A stretch of DNA of 64,000 nucleotides from Persephonella sp964519345. GTDB lineage: Bacteria > Aquificota > Aquificia > Aquificales > Hydrogenothermaceae. A program made the translations under genes and the position numbers. Under the pieces are notes generated by a model, which did not search any database, was not told the origin of the DNA, and saw only the letters and a program-made list of their open reading frames with translations. Positions 16,150 through 25,580 of the stretch are shown piece by piece (the first letter of the stretch is position 1; every line of letters begins with the position of its first letter). The DNA lies in NCBI GenBank assembly GCA_964519345.1, contig CAZFKX010000010.1, forward strand, positions 83,846 to 147,845. The letters are read 5' to 3'.

Positions 16150-17754
16150 TTATGATTTTTCTTTCCTTTTTTGTAAAGATGCCTTAACAAATGAAACAAA
16201 AAGAGGATGAGGTGCAAAAGGCTTACTTTTAAATTCGGGATGAAACTGACAGGCTACAAACCATATATGACCTGGTATCTCTATTATCTCGGCGAGTTTT
16301 TTAGATTTATACTCTCCAGAAACTACAAGACCTTTTTCTTCAAGAATAGGTCTGAATTCAGGATTAAATTCATACCTGTGTCTGTGTCTCTCGTATATCT
16401 CTTTTTCTCCATAAATCTCATATGCTTTAGTTCCTTCTTTCAAAGTACACTTATATGCTCCAAGTCTCATAGTTCCACCTTTTTTCTCTACTCCTTTTTG
16501 ATCTGGCATAAGATCAATAACAGGGTATGGAGTTTCAGGTTCAAACTCTGTTGAATTAGCCTCCCTCAGACCTGCCACATTTCTTGCAAACTCTATTACA
16601 GCAACCTGCATGCCCAGACATATACCAAAATAAGGAATATTATTCTCTCTTGCATACTTTGCTGTAAGTATTTTTCCTTCTATACCTCTTTCTCCAAAAC
16701 CTCCAGGAACAAGAATTCCATCAATATCCCCCAGTATAAGATCTATATTCTCATCTGTCAGCTCATCAGCATTAACCCATCTGAAATTAACCTTAACCTT
16801 ATTCGGTATCTGAGCATGAATGAAAGACTCTATAATACTTTTATATGCATCTTTAAGTTCAACATACTTCCCAACTATAGCTATATCTACCTCTTTCTCA
16901 AGTTTTGAAAGTGTTGCAACTATTCTCTGCCAGTCCTTTAGATCAGGCTCTCTATACTCTAAATTTAAATGCTTTGCCACAATCTGATCAAGCTTTTCTT
17001 TTTTCATATGAAGTGGAATTCTGTATATTATGTCAACATCTGGTGCAGATATAACAGAGTCTTCACTAACATTTGTAAACAATGCCAGTTTTCTCTTTAT
17101 AGCTTTTGGAAGCGGTCTATCTGCTCTGCACAGAAGAATATCAGGCTGAATACCAATAGCCCTCAGCTCTTTGACTGAATGTTGTGACGGTTTTGTTTTC
17201 AATTCTCCTGCCGCTGCAACATAAGGAACGTAGGTTAGATGTATAAAAAGAGCGTTTTCTCTCCCAAGCTCTAAACCCATCTGCCTTATAGCCTCAAGAA
17301 AAGGAAGACTTTCAATATCACCAACAGTCCCACCGATCTCTATAAGTGCTATATCAGAACCAGCTGCCGCTCTTTCTATACTTTTTATTATCTCGTTTGT
17401 GAAATGGGGTATGACCTGAACTGTAGCACCCAGAAAAGCTCCCCTTCTTTCTTTTTCAAGTAGTGAGTTGTACAGCTTTCCGGATGTTGTATTGTTGTGC
17501 TTTGTTAAAACAACATTTGTAAATCTCTCATAATGTCCAAGATCAAGATCTGTCTCTGCACCATCCTCGGTAACATAAACCTCGCCATGCTGATAAGGAT
17601 TCATAGTGCCGGGATCAATATTAAGATATGGATCCAGCTTCAGGAATGTTATCCTGTATCCCATCTTTTCAAGAAGGGTTCCTATACTTGCCGAAGCAAC
17701 TCCCTTACCAAGTGAAGAAAGAACACCGCCAGTTATAAATATGAACTTCTGCAA
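16150..17754 (-). CDS. pyrG: CTP synthase
   Basis: The 534-residue enzyme converts UTP to CTP using ATP and glutamine. The synthetase domain (1-270) begins 'KFIFITGGVLSSLGKGVASA' and has 'KTKPSQHSVKEL'. The class I glutamine amidotransferase domain (about 290-530) has the nucleophile in 'GICLGMQ', 'VPGGFGERG', and the His-Glu pair in 'CQFHPEFKSKP'. Length is normal. A clear sigma-70-type promoter lies upstream (17784-17811). It is divergent from argS and its downstream neighbour is the TnpB element. Confidence 0.97.
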   Translation of the reverse strand: MQKFIFITGGVLSSLGKGVASASIGTLLEKMGYRITFLKLDPYLNIDPGTMNPYQHGEVYVTEDGAETDLDLGHYERFTNVVLTKHNNTTSGKLYNSLLEKERRGAFLGATVQVIPHFTNEIIKSIERAAAGSDIALIEIGGTVGDIESLPFLEAIRQMGLELGRENALFIHLTYVPYVAAAGELKTKPSQHSVKELRAIGIQPDILLCRADRPLPKAIKRKLALFTNVSEDSVISAPDVDIIYRIPLHMKKEKLDQIVAKHLNLEYREPDLKDWQRIVATLSKLEKEVDIAIVGKYVELKDAYKSIIESFIHAQIPNKVKVNFRWVNADELTDENIDLILGDIDGILVPGGFGERGIEGKILTAKYARENNIPYFGICLGMQVAVIEFARNVAGLREANSTEFEPETPYPVIDLMPDQKGVEKKGGTMRLGAYKCTLKEGTKAYEIYGEKEIYERHRHRYEFNPEFRPILEEKGLVVSGEYKSKKLAEIIEIPGHIWFVACQFHPEFKSKPFAPHPLFVSFVKASLQKRKEKS

Positions 17755-17783
17755 CTTTATACCTCTATAGCGTAATTTAACGC

Positions 17784-17811
17784 ATTATATTTTAACCCAA
17801 TTATCTGTCAA
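17784..17811 (-). promoter_or_regulatory. Sigma-70-type promoter for pyrG
   Basis: On the minus strand TTGACA (17806-17811) and TATAAT (17784-17789) both match consensus perfectly, with a 16-base spacer. The -10 lies about 30 bases upstream of the pyrG start. This is the best promoter seen in the window. Confidence 0.8.
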
Positions 17812-17873
17812 TTTTTTCAAATAGACCTGTTGTTATAAAATATTTAATCTATAAAAAACAGGAGACAAAAGAA

Positions 17874-19532
17874 ATGAAAGAAGAACTGAAAGAAAAAATA
17901 GTTGATTTACTTAAAGAAGAAATACCACAGATATCTCAGGTTAAGGAAAAAATAAAGATTGATATCCCTAAGGAGGAGAAATTTGGTGATATATCATTAA
18001 ACGCAGCATTTTTACTCTCAAAATTAATTAAAGATAAACCCATTAATATTGCCAACAGAATGAAAAAGATACTTGAAAATGTAGAGGAGTTCTCAAAGGT
18101 TGAAGTGGCAGGAGGAGGATTTATAAATATATTTCTGTCTAAAAAGTTCTACCATAATATTCTCAAAAAAATAATTAAGGAAAGGGAGGATTACGGAAGG
18201 ACTGAAAAGTCTAATATATGTATAAATGTTGAGTTTGTAAGCGCAAACCCTACAGGTCCACTACACCTCGGTCACGGAAGGGGTGCTGTTGTAGGAAACG
18301 TTATATCAAATCTTTACGAATATGTTGGATACACAGTTGAAAGGGAGTTTTATATAAATGATGCTGGAAGACAAATATACAAACTCGGTCAGTCTGTTTA
18401 TGCAAGGTTCAGGCAGATAGATCAGCCTGATTATCCATTTCCTGAAGATGGTTATCATGGGGATTATATTAAAGAAATAGCCGAGCATCTATACAAATAT
18501 GAAAAAGAAAAGATCCTATCCATGGTTGATGAGGAACAGGCTGTCGATTTCTGTTCAGAATTTGCAAAAGATATGCTGCTTGAGAAGATAAAGGAAGATC
18601 TTAAAGATTTTGGTGTAACATTTGATATATGGTTTAGTGAAAAATCACTTTATTCTTCAGGAAAAGTAGATGAAGCGATAAACTTTTTAAAAGAAAAGGG
18701 TCTTATATATGAAAAAGAAGGAGCAGTATGGGTTAAAACAACACTTTTTGGTGATGATAAGGACAGAGTTATTATAAAATCAGACGGAACATATACTTAT
18801 TTTGCTGGAGACATTGCATACCATTACGATAAGTTTAAAAGAGGATACGATTTTATCATAAATGTTTGGGGTGCAGATCATCACGGTTATTTCCCAAGAT
18901 TAAGATCCGCTGTTATGGCTTTTGGAGTTAAAGAAGACTGGATAAGAGTTATATTTATCCAGCTTGTGAAGCTTTTCAAAGAAGGAAAAGAGATAAAGAT
19001 GTCAAAAAGATCTGGATCTTTCATAACCTTGAAAGAGCTTATTGAAGAAGTTGGTAAAGATGCTGTTATATACTTTTTCCTAACAAAAGATCCTGACACA
19101 CACCTTAATTTTGATATTGACCTTGCCCTTAAAAAATCCTCAGAAAATCCTGTTTATTATGTCCAGTATGCCCATGCAAGAATATGCAGTGTTTTTAGAG
19201 AAGCTAAAGAAAGATTTGGCTTTGATCCTGAAGAAGAATTTGATATTAATATAGATCTTTTAAGAGAAGATCAGGAAAGGATAATTATGAAACATCTTTC
19301 ATTTATACCTGATCTTATTAAGGAAGCTGCATTTAAGGAACAGCCTCACAAATTAACTCAGATAACGTATAATCTTGCCTCAGATTTTCACTACTACTAC
19401 AACAATTTTAAGTTTTTAGTTGAGGAAGACGAAAAATTGATGAGGGCAAGACTGTATTTACTCAAAGCTGTAAGGGAAGCATTAAGAACTCTATTTAAGC
19501 TTATGGGAATAACACCGGTGGAGAGGATGTAA
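17874..19532 (+). CDS. argS: Arginyl-tRNA synthetase
   Basis: The 552-residue class I synthetase charges tRNA-Arg. The N-terminal Add-1 domain (1-105) is followed by the catalytic core with the HIGH-type motif HLGH at 131-134 in 'SANPTGPLHLGHGRG', and the KMSK loop at 375-378, which is intact although many ArgRS enzymes have lost it. A helical anticodon-binding domain follows, ending 'TLFKLMGITPVERM'. The start has a CAGGAG ribosome binding site. A SPOR-domain gene begins one base after the stop, with its ribosome binding site inside argS. Confidence 0.97.
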   Translation: MKEELKEKIVDLLKEEIPQISQVKEKIKIDIPKEEKFGDISLNAAFLLSKLIKDKPINIANRMKKILENVEEFSKVEVAGGGFINIFLSKKFYHNILKKIIKEREDYGRTEKSNICINVEFVSANPTGPLHLGHGRGAVVGNVISNLYEYVGYTVEREFYINDAGRQIYKLGQSVYARFRQIDQPDYPFPEDGYHGDYIKEIAEHLYKYEKEKILSMVDEEQAVDFCSEFAKDMLLEKIKEDLKDFGVTFDIWFSEKSLYSSGKVDEAINFLKEKGLIYEKEGAVWVKTTLFGDDKDRVIIKSDGTYTYFAGDIAYHYDKFKRGYDFIINVWGADHHGYFPRLRSAVMAFGVKEDWIRVIFIQLVKLFKEGKEIKMSKRSGSFITLKELIEEVGKDAVIYFFLTKDPDTHLNFDIDLALKKSSENPVYYVQYAHARICSVFREAKERFGFDPEEEFDINIDLLREDQERIIMKHLSFIPDLIKEAAFKEQPHKLTQITYNLASDFHYYYNNFKFLVEEDEKLMRARLYLLKAVREALRTLFKLMGITPVERM

Positions 19533-19533
19533 G

Positions 19534-20160
19534 ATGGATCAGGATCTAAAAGATACTATAAAGAAGTTAGAAGAAGCAAAGACAAAACAGGAAAAAATTG
19601 AGAAAATAATCATAATTCTTTCAGGACTTTTAATAATTGTTATATTCTCAGTTATAGGGATAAACATTTATTCAGGCAAAAATGAAACTATATCCGAACC
19701 AGAGATAGACATTATCGCTGAGAGGACGCCAAAAAATTCTGAAGAGGATCTGCCTTTACATAAAAATTTCATTGAGACAAAGCCTGCAGATACAAAGAAT
19801 GAACTCAAAAAAAGCGAAATTCAAAAAAAAGAGACTATCCAAGAAAAAGATAACAAAAAAATTAATACTACCCAAAAACAAGAAAATAGCGCAAAAACGG
19901 TTAACAACAAAAAATCGGAAAAAAAGAAAACAGAAAAAAAGATCATACACCCACAAAAAGGATTTTATTACATACAGATGGGTGCTTTCAGCTCAAGGAA
20001 AAAAGCAGAGAAGTTTGTATCCAGTCTTAATCTAAAGAATATATACATTATTGAAGAAAAAGGGTTGCATAAAGTTCTTTTAGGGAAATTCAAAAACAGG
20101 AAAGAGGCATACAGATTTATGAGAGAAAAAGACTTGAAGGGATTTGTAAGGAAGCTGTAG
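19534..20160 (+). CDS. Membrane-anchored SPOR-domain protein
   Basis: The 208-residue protein has a short cytoplasmic N-terminus, one transmembrane helix (about 22-47), a long Lys/Glu/Gln/Asn-rich linker (50-140) and a C-terminal SPOR domain (about 143-208, 'GFYYIQMGAFSSRKKAEKFV'). SPOR domains bind denuded septal peptidoglycan, so a role at the division site or in envelope maintenance (FtsN/DedD-like) is likely. It is translationally coupled to argS. The low-complexity linker is A-rich and should be disordered. Confidence 0.88.
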   Translation: MDQDLKDTIKKLEEAKTKQEKIEKIIIILSGLLIIVIFSVIGINIYSGKNETISEPEIDIIAERTPKNSEEDLPLHKNFIETKPADTKNELKKSEIQKKETIQEKDNKKINTTQKQENSAKTVNNKKSEKKKTEKKIIHPQKGFYYIQMGAFSSRKKAEKFVSSLNLKNIYIIEEKGLHKVLLGKFKNRKEAYRFMREKDLKGFVRKL

Positions 20161-20175
20161 CACTTGCTACAGCTT
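20152..20175. terminator. Shared stem-loop between convergent genes
   Basis: AAGCTGTAGC (20152-20161) pairs perfectly with GCTACAGCTT (20166-20175) across a four-base loop. The stem contains the SPOR gene stop (20158-20160) and reaches the stop of the opposing gene (20174-20176). U tracts on either side are weak, so it may terminate both transcripts inefficiently or mainly protect 3' ends. Confidence 0.6.
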
Positions 20176-21418
20176 AATTTATCTGCTCTTTATCTGATTT
20201 TTTTAATTCAGATTCTTCAGATTTTGAAGCCTGTTTTATAAGATCCTTCATTATATTTGCTAAGAACTCACCTCTATTTATTATTGTATGATCCTTAAAT
20301 GTTCTATCTCTTCCAGCCTTAGCGACAGCTTCTCTTTCCATAGGATTTTCCTCTAAGTAGTAGGCTATCTTTCCTTCTATCTCAACACTATCAATAGGAT
20401 GGTATGTTACTATCTCTTTGTCAGCCTGATAAAAGGATTTAGCTGAAAGTTTTTCCTCAATCATAGTAAGCGTATTACAGGCAACTGCATTAAACGTTGT
20501 ATAGCCAAGTCCTGAAGGAAGGAAAGGAGGCTGACTTAAAAGTGCTATCTTTGACTTTGAAAGGAAATTAATAATATCTTTTTCCTTTACCAGATCTTCA
20601 TAGACGACAACATTTTCCTTAACCTCGCCATTTACAGCTCCAAGAACATTAATATCAAAATCCTCCACAGATTCAAGAATATTCCATCTTCTCAGATTCA
20701 TCGCATATATTCCTACTTCAGATAGGAAAGCCATAAACTCCTGATCTTTTTCCTGCTGAAAATTAATTATAGCTTGCTGGAACTGTGGATTAAATTGTGA
20801 AAGAAGATATCCTGAAGCATATCTTATAGGCATGTCAGGATTTCTGTATATCATCCTTCCAAGCTCAACAGCAAAGCCGTAGATATGCTCATCAAATCTT
20901 TCTTTCCAGCCATTTTCTATTATAGATGGATCTGTTACAGGACCAATAAACGCTATATCAAACTCCTTTTCCTGGACAGGTGGAGGGAAGTTTGTCGGAA
21001 ATATACCAGGAGCTAAAAAAGCAACATTTTTTCCCATTGATCCAAGCCACTGGCTGTGTTCAACGTCAATTGTTAGATAAAGTATCTGATTTGAAGATAT
21101 AACAGGTTTTATTTTTGCATAATGCAACATTGGATCGTCAAGGAACCATGTTATATGAATATTCCCGACTATGTCGGCAAGCGGAACTTTTTTCCCATCC
21201 TGCTCAGCATATATAAGCCCATCTAAGTTAAGATCAAATGTAAAGAGAGGCTTAAACTCCATAAGCTCGTTAACAAGATCCTGCAGATTCTCTCTTGTAG
21301 GTGAAACCACCTTTACCTCAAAGTCCCTTGCTGCTATTGTTTTGCTTAAACCCTCTATTATACTTTCTGTGATCCCCCGTGGATCAGGTGTCTTGATAAA
21401 AACGACTCTCGGCTTCAT
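20174..21418 (-). CDS. Glycosyltransferase-like protein (GT-B fold, CgeB-like)
   Basis: The 414-residue cytoplasmic protein looks like two Rossmann-type halves. The first runs from 'MKPRVVFIKTPDPRGITES' and includes 'LLYLTID'-like strands and 'WFLDDPMLHYAKI', reminiscent of CgeB/DUF3880-type proteins. The second has 'FLSKSKIALLSQPPFLPSGL' and 'GYTTFNAVACNTLTMIEE', resembling the nucleotide-sugar side of GT-B glycosyltransferases, and ends in a charged Glu/Ser/Lys tail. Family assignment is tentative, and donor and acceptor are unknown. AGGAGG precedes the ATG. It is divergent from the TrkA-type gene 66 bases away. Confidence 0.6.
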   Translation of the reverse strand: MKPRVVFIKTPDPRGITESIIEGLSKTIAARDFEVKVVSPTRENLQDLVNELMEFKPLFTFDLNLDGLIYAEQDGKKVPLADIVGNIHITWFLDDPMLHYAKIKPVISSNQILYLTIDVEHSQWLGSMGKNVAFLAPGIFPTNFPPPVQEKEFDIAFIGPVTDPSIIENGWKERFDEHIYGFAVELGRMIYRNPDMPIRYASGYLLSQFNPQFQQAIINFQQEKDQEFMAFLSEVGIYAMNLRRWNILESVEDFDINVLGAVNGEVKENVVVYEDLVKEKDIINFLSKSKIALLSQPPFLPSGLGYTTFNAVACNTLTMIEEKLSAKSFYQADKEIVTYHPIDSVEIEGKIAYYLEENPMEREAVAKAGRDRTFKDHTIINRGEFLANIMKDLIKQASKSEESELKKSDKEQIN

Positions 21419-21484
21419 ATTTCCTCCTTAACTATTCTGGTATAATTTTTCCAACTATTTAATTATATACCTTTAGGAGTTTTT

Positions 21485-22927
21485 ATGGCGATACAGATAG
21501 ACAAAAAAGTTCTTCTTTTTGGGGTTGGGATCTTTGGAAAGGAAATCCTTAAAGAACTTCTAAAAAAATGGTCGGTTATAGCTGTTGATTATGATGAAAA
21601 TATTATTGAAGAGCTTGAGGATGAATACAGGGATGAAGAAAAACTGCAGATTGTACATGGAGATGCAAGCAGCATTCTTACATGGAAAAAAATAAACATT
21701 GAAAGTGTTATAAACATTATATCAACAATAAGCGATACAGATGTTTCGCTTGAGGTCTGTAGGATAGGAAGAGAGGTTTTTAATCTTAATGTAAATATTG
21801 TTGTTTTACTTTTTGATGAAAAAAGGAAAGAGGATTTTGAAAAATATAATATAAATATTGTAAAACCTGCTGAAATTACAACAAAGATTGTTATATCTAA
21901 AATAGAAAGAAATTACTCCATAGCCACAAATATAGGACTTGGTAAAGGGGAGATCGTAGAAGCAAAAATACTTGCAAGATCACACCTGGTTGACAGAAAG
22001 CTTAAATACCTCAAGCCTACAAGATGGAGAATTGCCGCCATATACAGGGATAATGAGCTAATTCTTCCATCAGGTGACGAAAGAATAAAAATTGGGGACA
22101 AAGTAATAATAATAGGAGATCCAAAAGTTCTTGAAAACCTTGTAAATATTCTCTTAAAAGGAATTCCTCAATTTCCCCTACAGTTTGGTATGGATATCGC
22201 CGTTCCATATACGAAAAATACGAAAATATCCTTTGAAGAAGCCTCATATCTGAAAAAAAATACAAAGGCACACAAGCTCCTTGTTTTCCCTGTAAAAAAT
22301 TACAGAATAAGAGAAGATTTTGAGTATATAAAAAAAATCGTTAAAAATTTTGAGATAAAGGAAAGTATAAACAGCTTTACAGACCTTTTTTATTATGAGA
22401 ACAATATAGGTGTTGTGGTTTATCCATTTGTTGAAGAACCTTTATTTAAGGGAAAAAAATTAAAAAAAATCTTTAAAATAGCCAAAAAACCTGTTCTTAT
22501 ATCAAGAGGTAATTTCCCTTATTCAGAAATAACAATCTCGCTCAACTGTCCAGATCCAGCATTTAATCTGGAAATTGGAATTGAGATATCAAGACTGATG
22601 AAGCTACCATTTGAAGTTCTTTACATAACAATGCCTCAAGAACTACGAGGTGATGAAGAGGAAGAAAAATTAAGAGAGAGGCATGAGATAGTTTCAGACT
22701 TTGAGCAGATATACAAAACAAACATAAGGTATAAAGTTCTTGAAGGAAATCCTGTCAAAGAAACATTAAAGTTTATGTCTGACGATTCAAAAAAGAAGAA
22801 TCTTTTCGTAACAACATACGATAAAAATGAGGAGATATCATTTCTAAAGCCTCACATCCAGTATCATATAACTAAGAAAATTAAAAACTCTGTTCTTCTC
22901 TTGCCCTTAGAGGAGCTGTATGGATAA
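21485..22927 (+). CDS. TrkA-type NAD-binding regulator fused to a USP-like domain
   Basis: The 480-residue protein has a TrkA-N/RCK Rossmann domain (1-145) with the nucleotide loop 'GVGIFGKE' and 'HGDAS'. A TrkA-C domain follows (about 155-225, ending 'DKVIIIGDPKVLENLV'), then about 250 residues whose C-terminal part resembles a universal stress protein-type fold (EITISLNCPDPAFN, FEVLYITMP, 'VLLLPLEEL'). It overlaps the antiporter gene by eight bases, so it is very likely the gating or regulatory subunit of that transporter, sensing NAD(H), nucleotide or cation. No membrane segments are present. Confidence 0.83.
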   Translation: MAIQIDKKVLLFGVGIFGKEILKELLKKWSVIAVDYDENIIEELEDEYRDEEKLQIVHGDASSILTWKKINIESVINIISTISDTDVSLEVCRIGREVFNLNVNIVVLLFDEKRKEDFEKYNINIVKPAEITTKIVISKIERNYSIATNIGLGKGEIVEAKILARSHLVDRKLKYLKPTRWRIAAIYRDNELILPSGDERIKIGDKVIIIGDPKVLENLVNILLKGIPQFPLQFGMDIAVPYTKNTKISFEEASYLKKNTKAHKLLVFPVKNYRIREDFEYIKKIVKNFEIKESINSFTDLFYYENNIGVVVYPFVEEPLFKGKKLKKIFKIAKKPVLISRGNFPYSEITISLNCPDPAFNLEIGIEISRLMKLPFEVLYITMPQELRGDEEEEKLRERHEIVSDFEQIYKTNIRYKVLEGNPVKETLKFMSDDSKKKNLFVTTYDKNEEISFLKPHIQYHITKKIKNSVLLLPLEELYG

Positions 22928-24119
22928 ACATGAAGCTATTCTTTTGCTTGTTATATCAATAGGTGCGTTTGTTATTCCTTTTATAAGCAGAAGGCTTTAT
23001 CTTCCCTCTGCTGTTGGAGAGATATTCTACGGCTTAATTCTTGGAATTTTCTTCAAAGATATAATACATGAGACGCCGATAGTCAAACTTCTTGGGGAGC
23101 TCGGGTTTATTATTCTTATGTATCTTGCCGGTCTTGAAATAAATTTTGATAGAATAAGATCAACACCAAAAAGAGATCTTTCCGTATATATAACCAGTCT
23201 GTTTATGATCGTTTTTCTCTCCTTTTATATAACTTTTTCTTTTGGGTTCCCACTTATATATGCGCTCGTTTTTATGACAATAGCTATAGGCCTTCTTTAT
23301 CCTGTTTTGAAAGATACAGCTCTTTTGAAAACAAACTTTGCCCAGTCTGTTTTGATCATAGGAAGTATAGGCGAGATCATAAGTTTGCTATTTATTACAG
23401 GTTTTACACTTTACTACCAGTTTGGTCTTTCATCTAAAGCATTAATACATCTTGTAGAGATATACATATTCTTTGCTGCAGCCTACTTTATAATAAAAAT
23501 ATTTCAGCTGTTTATATGGTGGAATCCTAAATGGACTTCAACATTCCTCAAAACAGGCGATCCCACAGAAACTGGAATAAGAGCAAATTTTGTGAATATG
23601 TTCATATTTGTAGCTCTTGCAAGCCTTCTGGGTATGGAACCAATAATAGGTGCATTTATGGGAGGTATGCTTTTTGCCCTTGTTTTTAAAGAAAGAAAAG
23701 AAATCCAGGAAAAGTTTAGTGCATTTGGTTATGGTTTTTTAATACCTATTTTTTTTATAGAGGTAGGTCTCCAGTTTGATATTTTTGAGCTAATAAAACC
23801 TGAAATTATATTGAGTGCCCTAATCCTAACAGGCGTGATATTTTTTATAAGATCGGTTGCTTCGATGATCTTTGTATTTTCTGGATTTTCATGGAAAGAG
23901 ATATTTTTAATACCGTTTTCTCTATCAATGCCTTTAACGCTTCTTGTAGCCATTGCAACCATAGGTTTAGAAGTGGACATGCTTGACAAGAAACAGGCAT
24001 CTATCGTTATACTAAGTGCCATACTTAGTGGACTGATATATCCATGGCTGTTTAAAATTATTGTTAAAAAAATAAAAATTGAAGATTCAGAGGAAAAGAT
24101 TAAAATTAATAGAACCTAA
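22920..24119 (+). CDS. Cation/proton antiporter, CPA2 (KefB-like) membrane protein
   Basis: The 399-residue polytopic protein has about 12 hydrophobic segments. Family features include 'FISRRLYLPSAVGEIFYGLI', 'ELGFIILMYLAGLEINF' and 'GAFMGGMLFAL'. It probably exchanges K+ or Na+ for protons. Unlike Kef proteins it carries no C-terminal RCK domain. That function is supplied by the upstream overlapping TrkA-type gene. The start has a GAGGAG ribosome binding site inside the upstream gene. Cation specificity cannot be read from the sequence. Confidence 0.88.
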   Translation: MDKHEAILLLVISIGAFVIPFISRRLYLPSAVGEIFYGLILGIFFKDIIHETPIVKLLGELGFIILMYLAGLEINFDRIRSTPKRDLSVYITSLFMIVFLSFYITFSFGFPLIYALVFMTIAIGLLYPVLKDTALLKTNFAQSVLIIGSIGEIISLLFITGFTLYYQFGLSSKALIHLVEIYIFFAAAYFIIKIFQLFIWWNPKWTSTFLKTGDPTETGIRANFVNMFIFVALASLLGMEPIIGAFMGGMLFALVFKERKEIQEKFSAFGYGFLIPIFFIEVGLQFDIFELIKPEIILSALILTGVIFFIRSVASMIFVFSGFSWKEIFLIPFSLSMPLTLLVAIATIGLEVDMLDKKQASIVILSAILSGLIYPWLFKIIVKKIKIEDSEEKIKINRT

Positions 24120-24139
24120 ATAACATTAAGGATTTAAAA

Positions 24140-24757
24140 ATGTATAATCTAACAACTGACGAGGCTGTCTTCACAATAATTGATATTGAGACTACAGGTT
24201 TCAATCCAGAATATAACGATATCATAGAAATAGCAGCAATCAAGTATCAGGGGAATATAATTCTCGATAGATTCTGGAGTCTTATAAAACCTGAATATGA
24301 ACTCATACCTGAGCATATATCAAAACTTACAGGAATAACAACAGCAATGGTTATTGATCAGCCCACAGTTGATAATGTATTACCTGATTTTTTAGATTTT
24401 ATAGAAAACAGTATTCTTGTTGGACATAATATAAGGTTTGACCTCGCATTTCTTAATAAAAAAGCAAAAGAATTTCTTAATAAAACCATAAAAAATCCAT
24501 TTATATGTACAGATCATCTTGCAAGGAAAATACTATCTGACATAGACAGCAAATCACTTGCAAGCATCGCAAAGCATTTTAATATACCTTTTTCTAAACA
24601 ACATAGAGCAATGTACGACGCTGAGGTAAATCTTGAGATATTTATAAAAATGCTTCATTTCCTTGAAGATTACAATGTTTTTAAAGTTATAGATATAATA
24701 AAACTGTCTGAAGGCAAAAAAGTTAACTACAGGGAAAAAAGGAGAAGATATGTTTAA
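24140..24757 (+). CDS. DEDDh 3'-5' exonuclease (DnaQ-like)
   Basis: The 205-residue protein carries a full DEDDh active site: Asp15 and Glu17 in 'IIDIETTGF', Asp101 in 'VGHNIRFDLAF', His155 and Asp160 in 'QHRAMYDAEVN'. It could be the proofreading epsilon subunit of DNA polymerase III or an independent repair exonuclease. Without a clamp-binding motif or polymerase context I leave the symbol blank. It overlaps proC by eight bases and so is co-translated with it. Confidence 0.88.
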   Translation: MYNLTTDEAVFTIIDIETTGFNPEYNDIIEIAAIKYQGNIILDRFWSLIKPEYELIPEHISKLTGITTAMVIDQPTVDNVLPDFLDFIENSILVGHNIRFDLAFLNKKAKEFLNKTIKNPFICTDHLARKILSDIDSKSLASIAKHFNIPFSKQHRAMYDAEVNLEIFIKMLHFLEDYNVFKVIDIIKLSEGKKVNYREKRRRYV

Positions 24758-25553
24758 GATTGGCGTTATTGGCTGTGGAAATATGGGAGAGGCTCTTATA
24801 AAAGGATTTATTGAAAAAGGGGGTATAAGATCAACGGATATTATAGTGTCAGACATAGATCCAGAAAAAATTAAACATATAGTAAACAGTTATAATGTTG
24901 CGGGTACTGAAAGCAACAGAAAAGTTGCAGAACTGTCAAAAATAGTTATACTTGCCGTAAAACCTAAAGATATTGAAAAAACATTAGAACCTATAAAGAA
25001 TCTGTTTAACAAAGAAAAAATACTTATATCAGTCATTGCAGGTTTAAAAATAGAAAGAATAAAAAATATGGTTGGGAAGAACATTCCTGTTGTAAGAGTT
25101 ATGCCTAATACACCTGCTCTTATAGGAGAAGGAGCTATAGGTATTTCATTTGATAAATCAATCGATCAGGACAGCAGGAAAAAGATTGAAGAACTTTTCA
25201 GTTCTGTAGGTCTTGTTGTTACGGTTGATGAAAAAGATATGGACGCTGTAACAGCTCTTTCTGGAAGTGGACCTGCTTATGTTTTTACATTTATAGATGC
25301 CCTTGCACAGGGAGGAGTAAAATGTGGATTGTCATATCAAGAAGCTCTTGATCTTGCCGTTCAAACTGTATTAGGTTCTGCAATGTTAATAAAAAAAACA
25401 GGAGAACATCCATCTGTTTTAAGAGATAAGGTTACATCACCGGGAGGAACAACAATATACGGACTCCACGAAATTGAGAAAGGATCCTTAAGAAGCGTTA
25501 TTATAAACGCCGTTGAAAAGGCTGCAGAAAGGAGTAAAAAACTTTCAGATTAA
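24750..25553 (+). CDS. proC: Pyrroline-5-carboxylate reductase
   Basis: The 267-residue enzyme reduces pyrroline-5-carboxylate to proline with NAD(P)H in the last step of proline synthesis. The dinucleotide-binding start is 'KIGVIGCGNMGEALIKG'. The family signature region includes 'VRVMPNTPALIGEGAIG', 'ALSGSGPAYVF' and 'TSPGGTTIYGL'. Length is normal. The ATG lies within the 3' end of the exonuclease gene, behind GGAGAAG. It is convergent with the bc1 operon across a short G/C stem-loop. Confidence 0.96.
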   Translation: MFKIGVIGCGNMGEALIKGFIEKGGIRSTDIIVSDIDPEKIKHIVNSYNVAGTESNRKVAELSKIVILAVKPKDIEKTLEPIKNLFNKEKILISVIAGLKIERIKNMVGKNIPVVRVMPNTPALIGEGAIGISFDKSIDQDSRKKIEELFSSVGLVVTVDEKDMDAVTALSGSGPAYVFTFIDALAQGGVKCGLSYQEALDLAVQTVLGSAMLIKKTGEHPSVLRDKVTSPGGTTIYGLHEIEKGSLRSVIINAVEKAAERSKKLSD

Positions 25554-25555
25554 AT

Positions 25556-25575
25556 GGGGGGGCTTTTACACCCCC
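25556..25575. terminator. G/C stem-loop between proC and the bc1 operon
   Basis: GGGGG (within 25556-25562) and CCCCC (25571-25575) can form a short strong stem around CTTTTACA between two convergent genes. No long U tract follows on either strand. It probably serves as a weak bidirectional terminator or 3' end stabiliser. Confidence 0.5.
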
Positions 25576-25580
25576 TCTGA

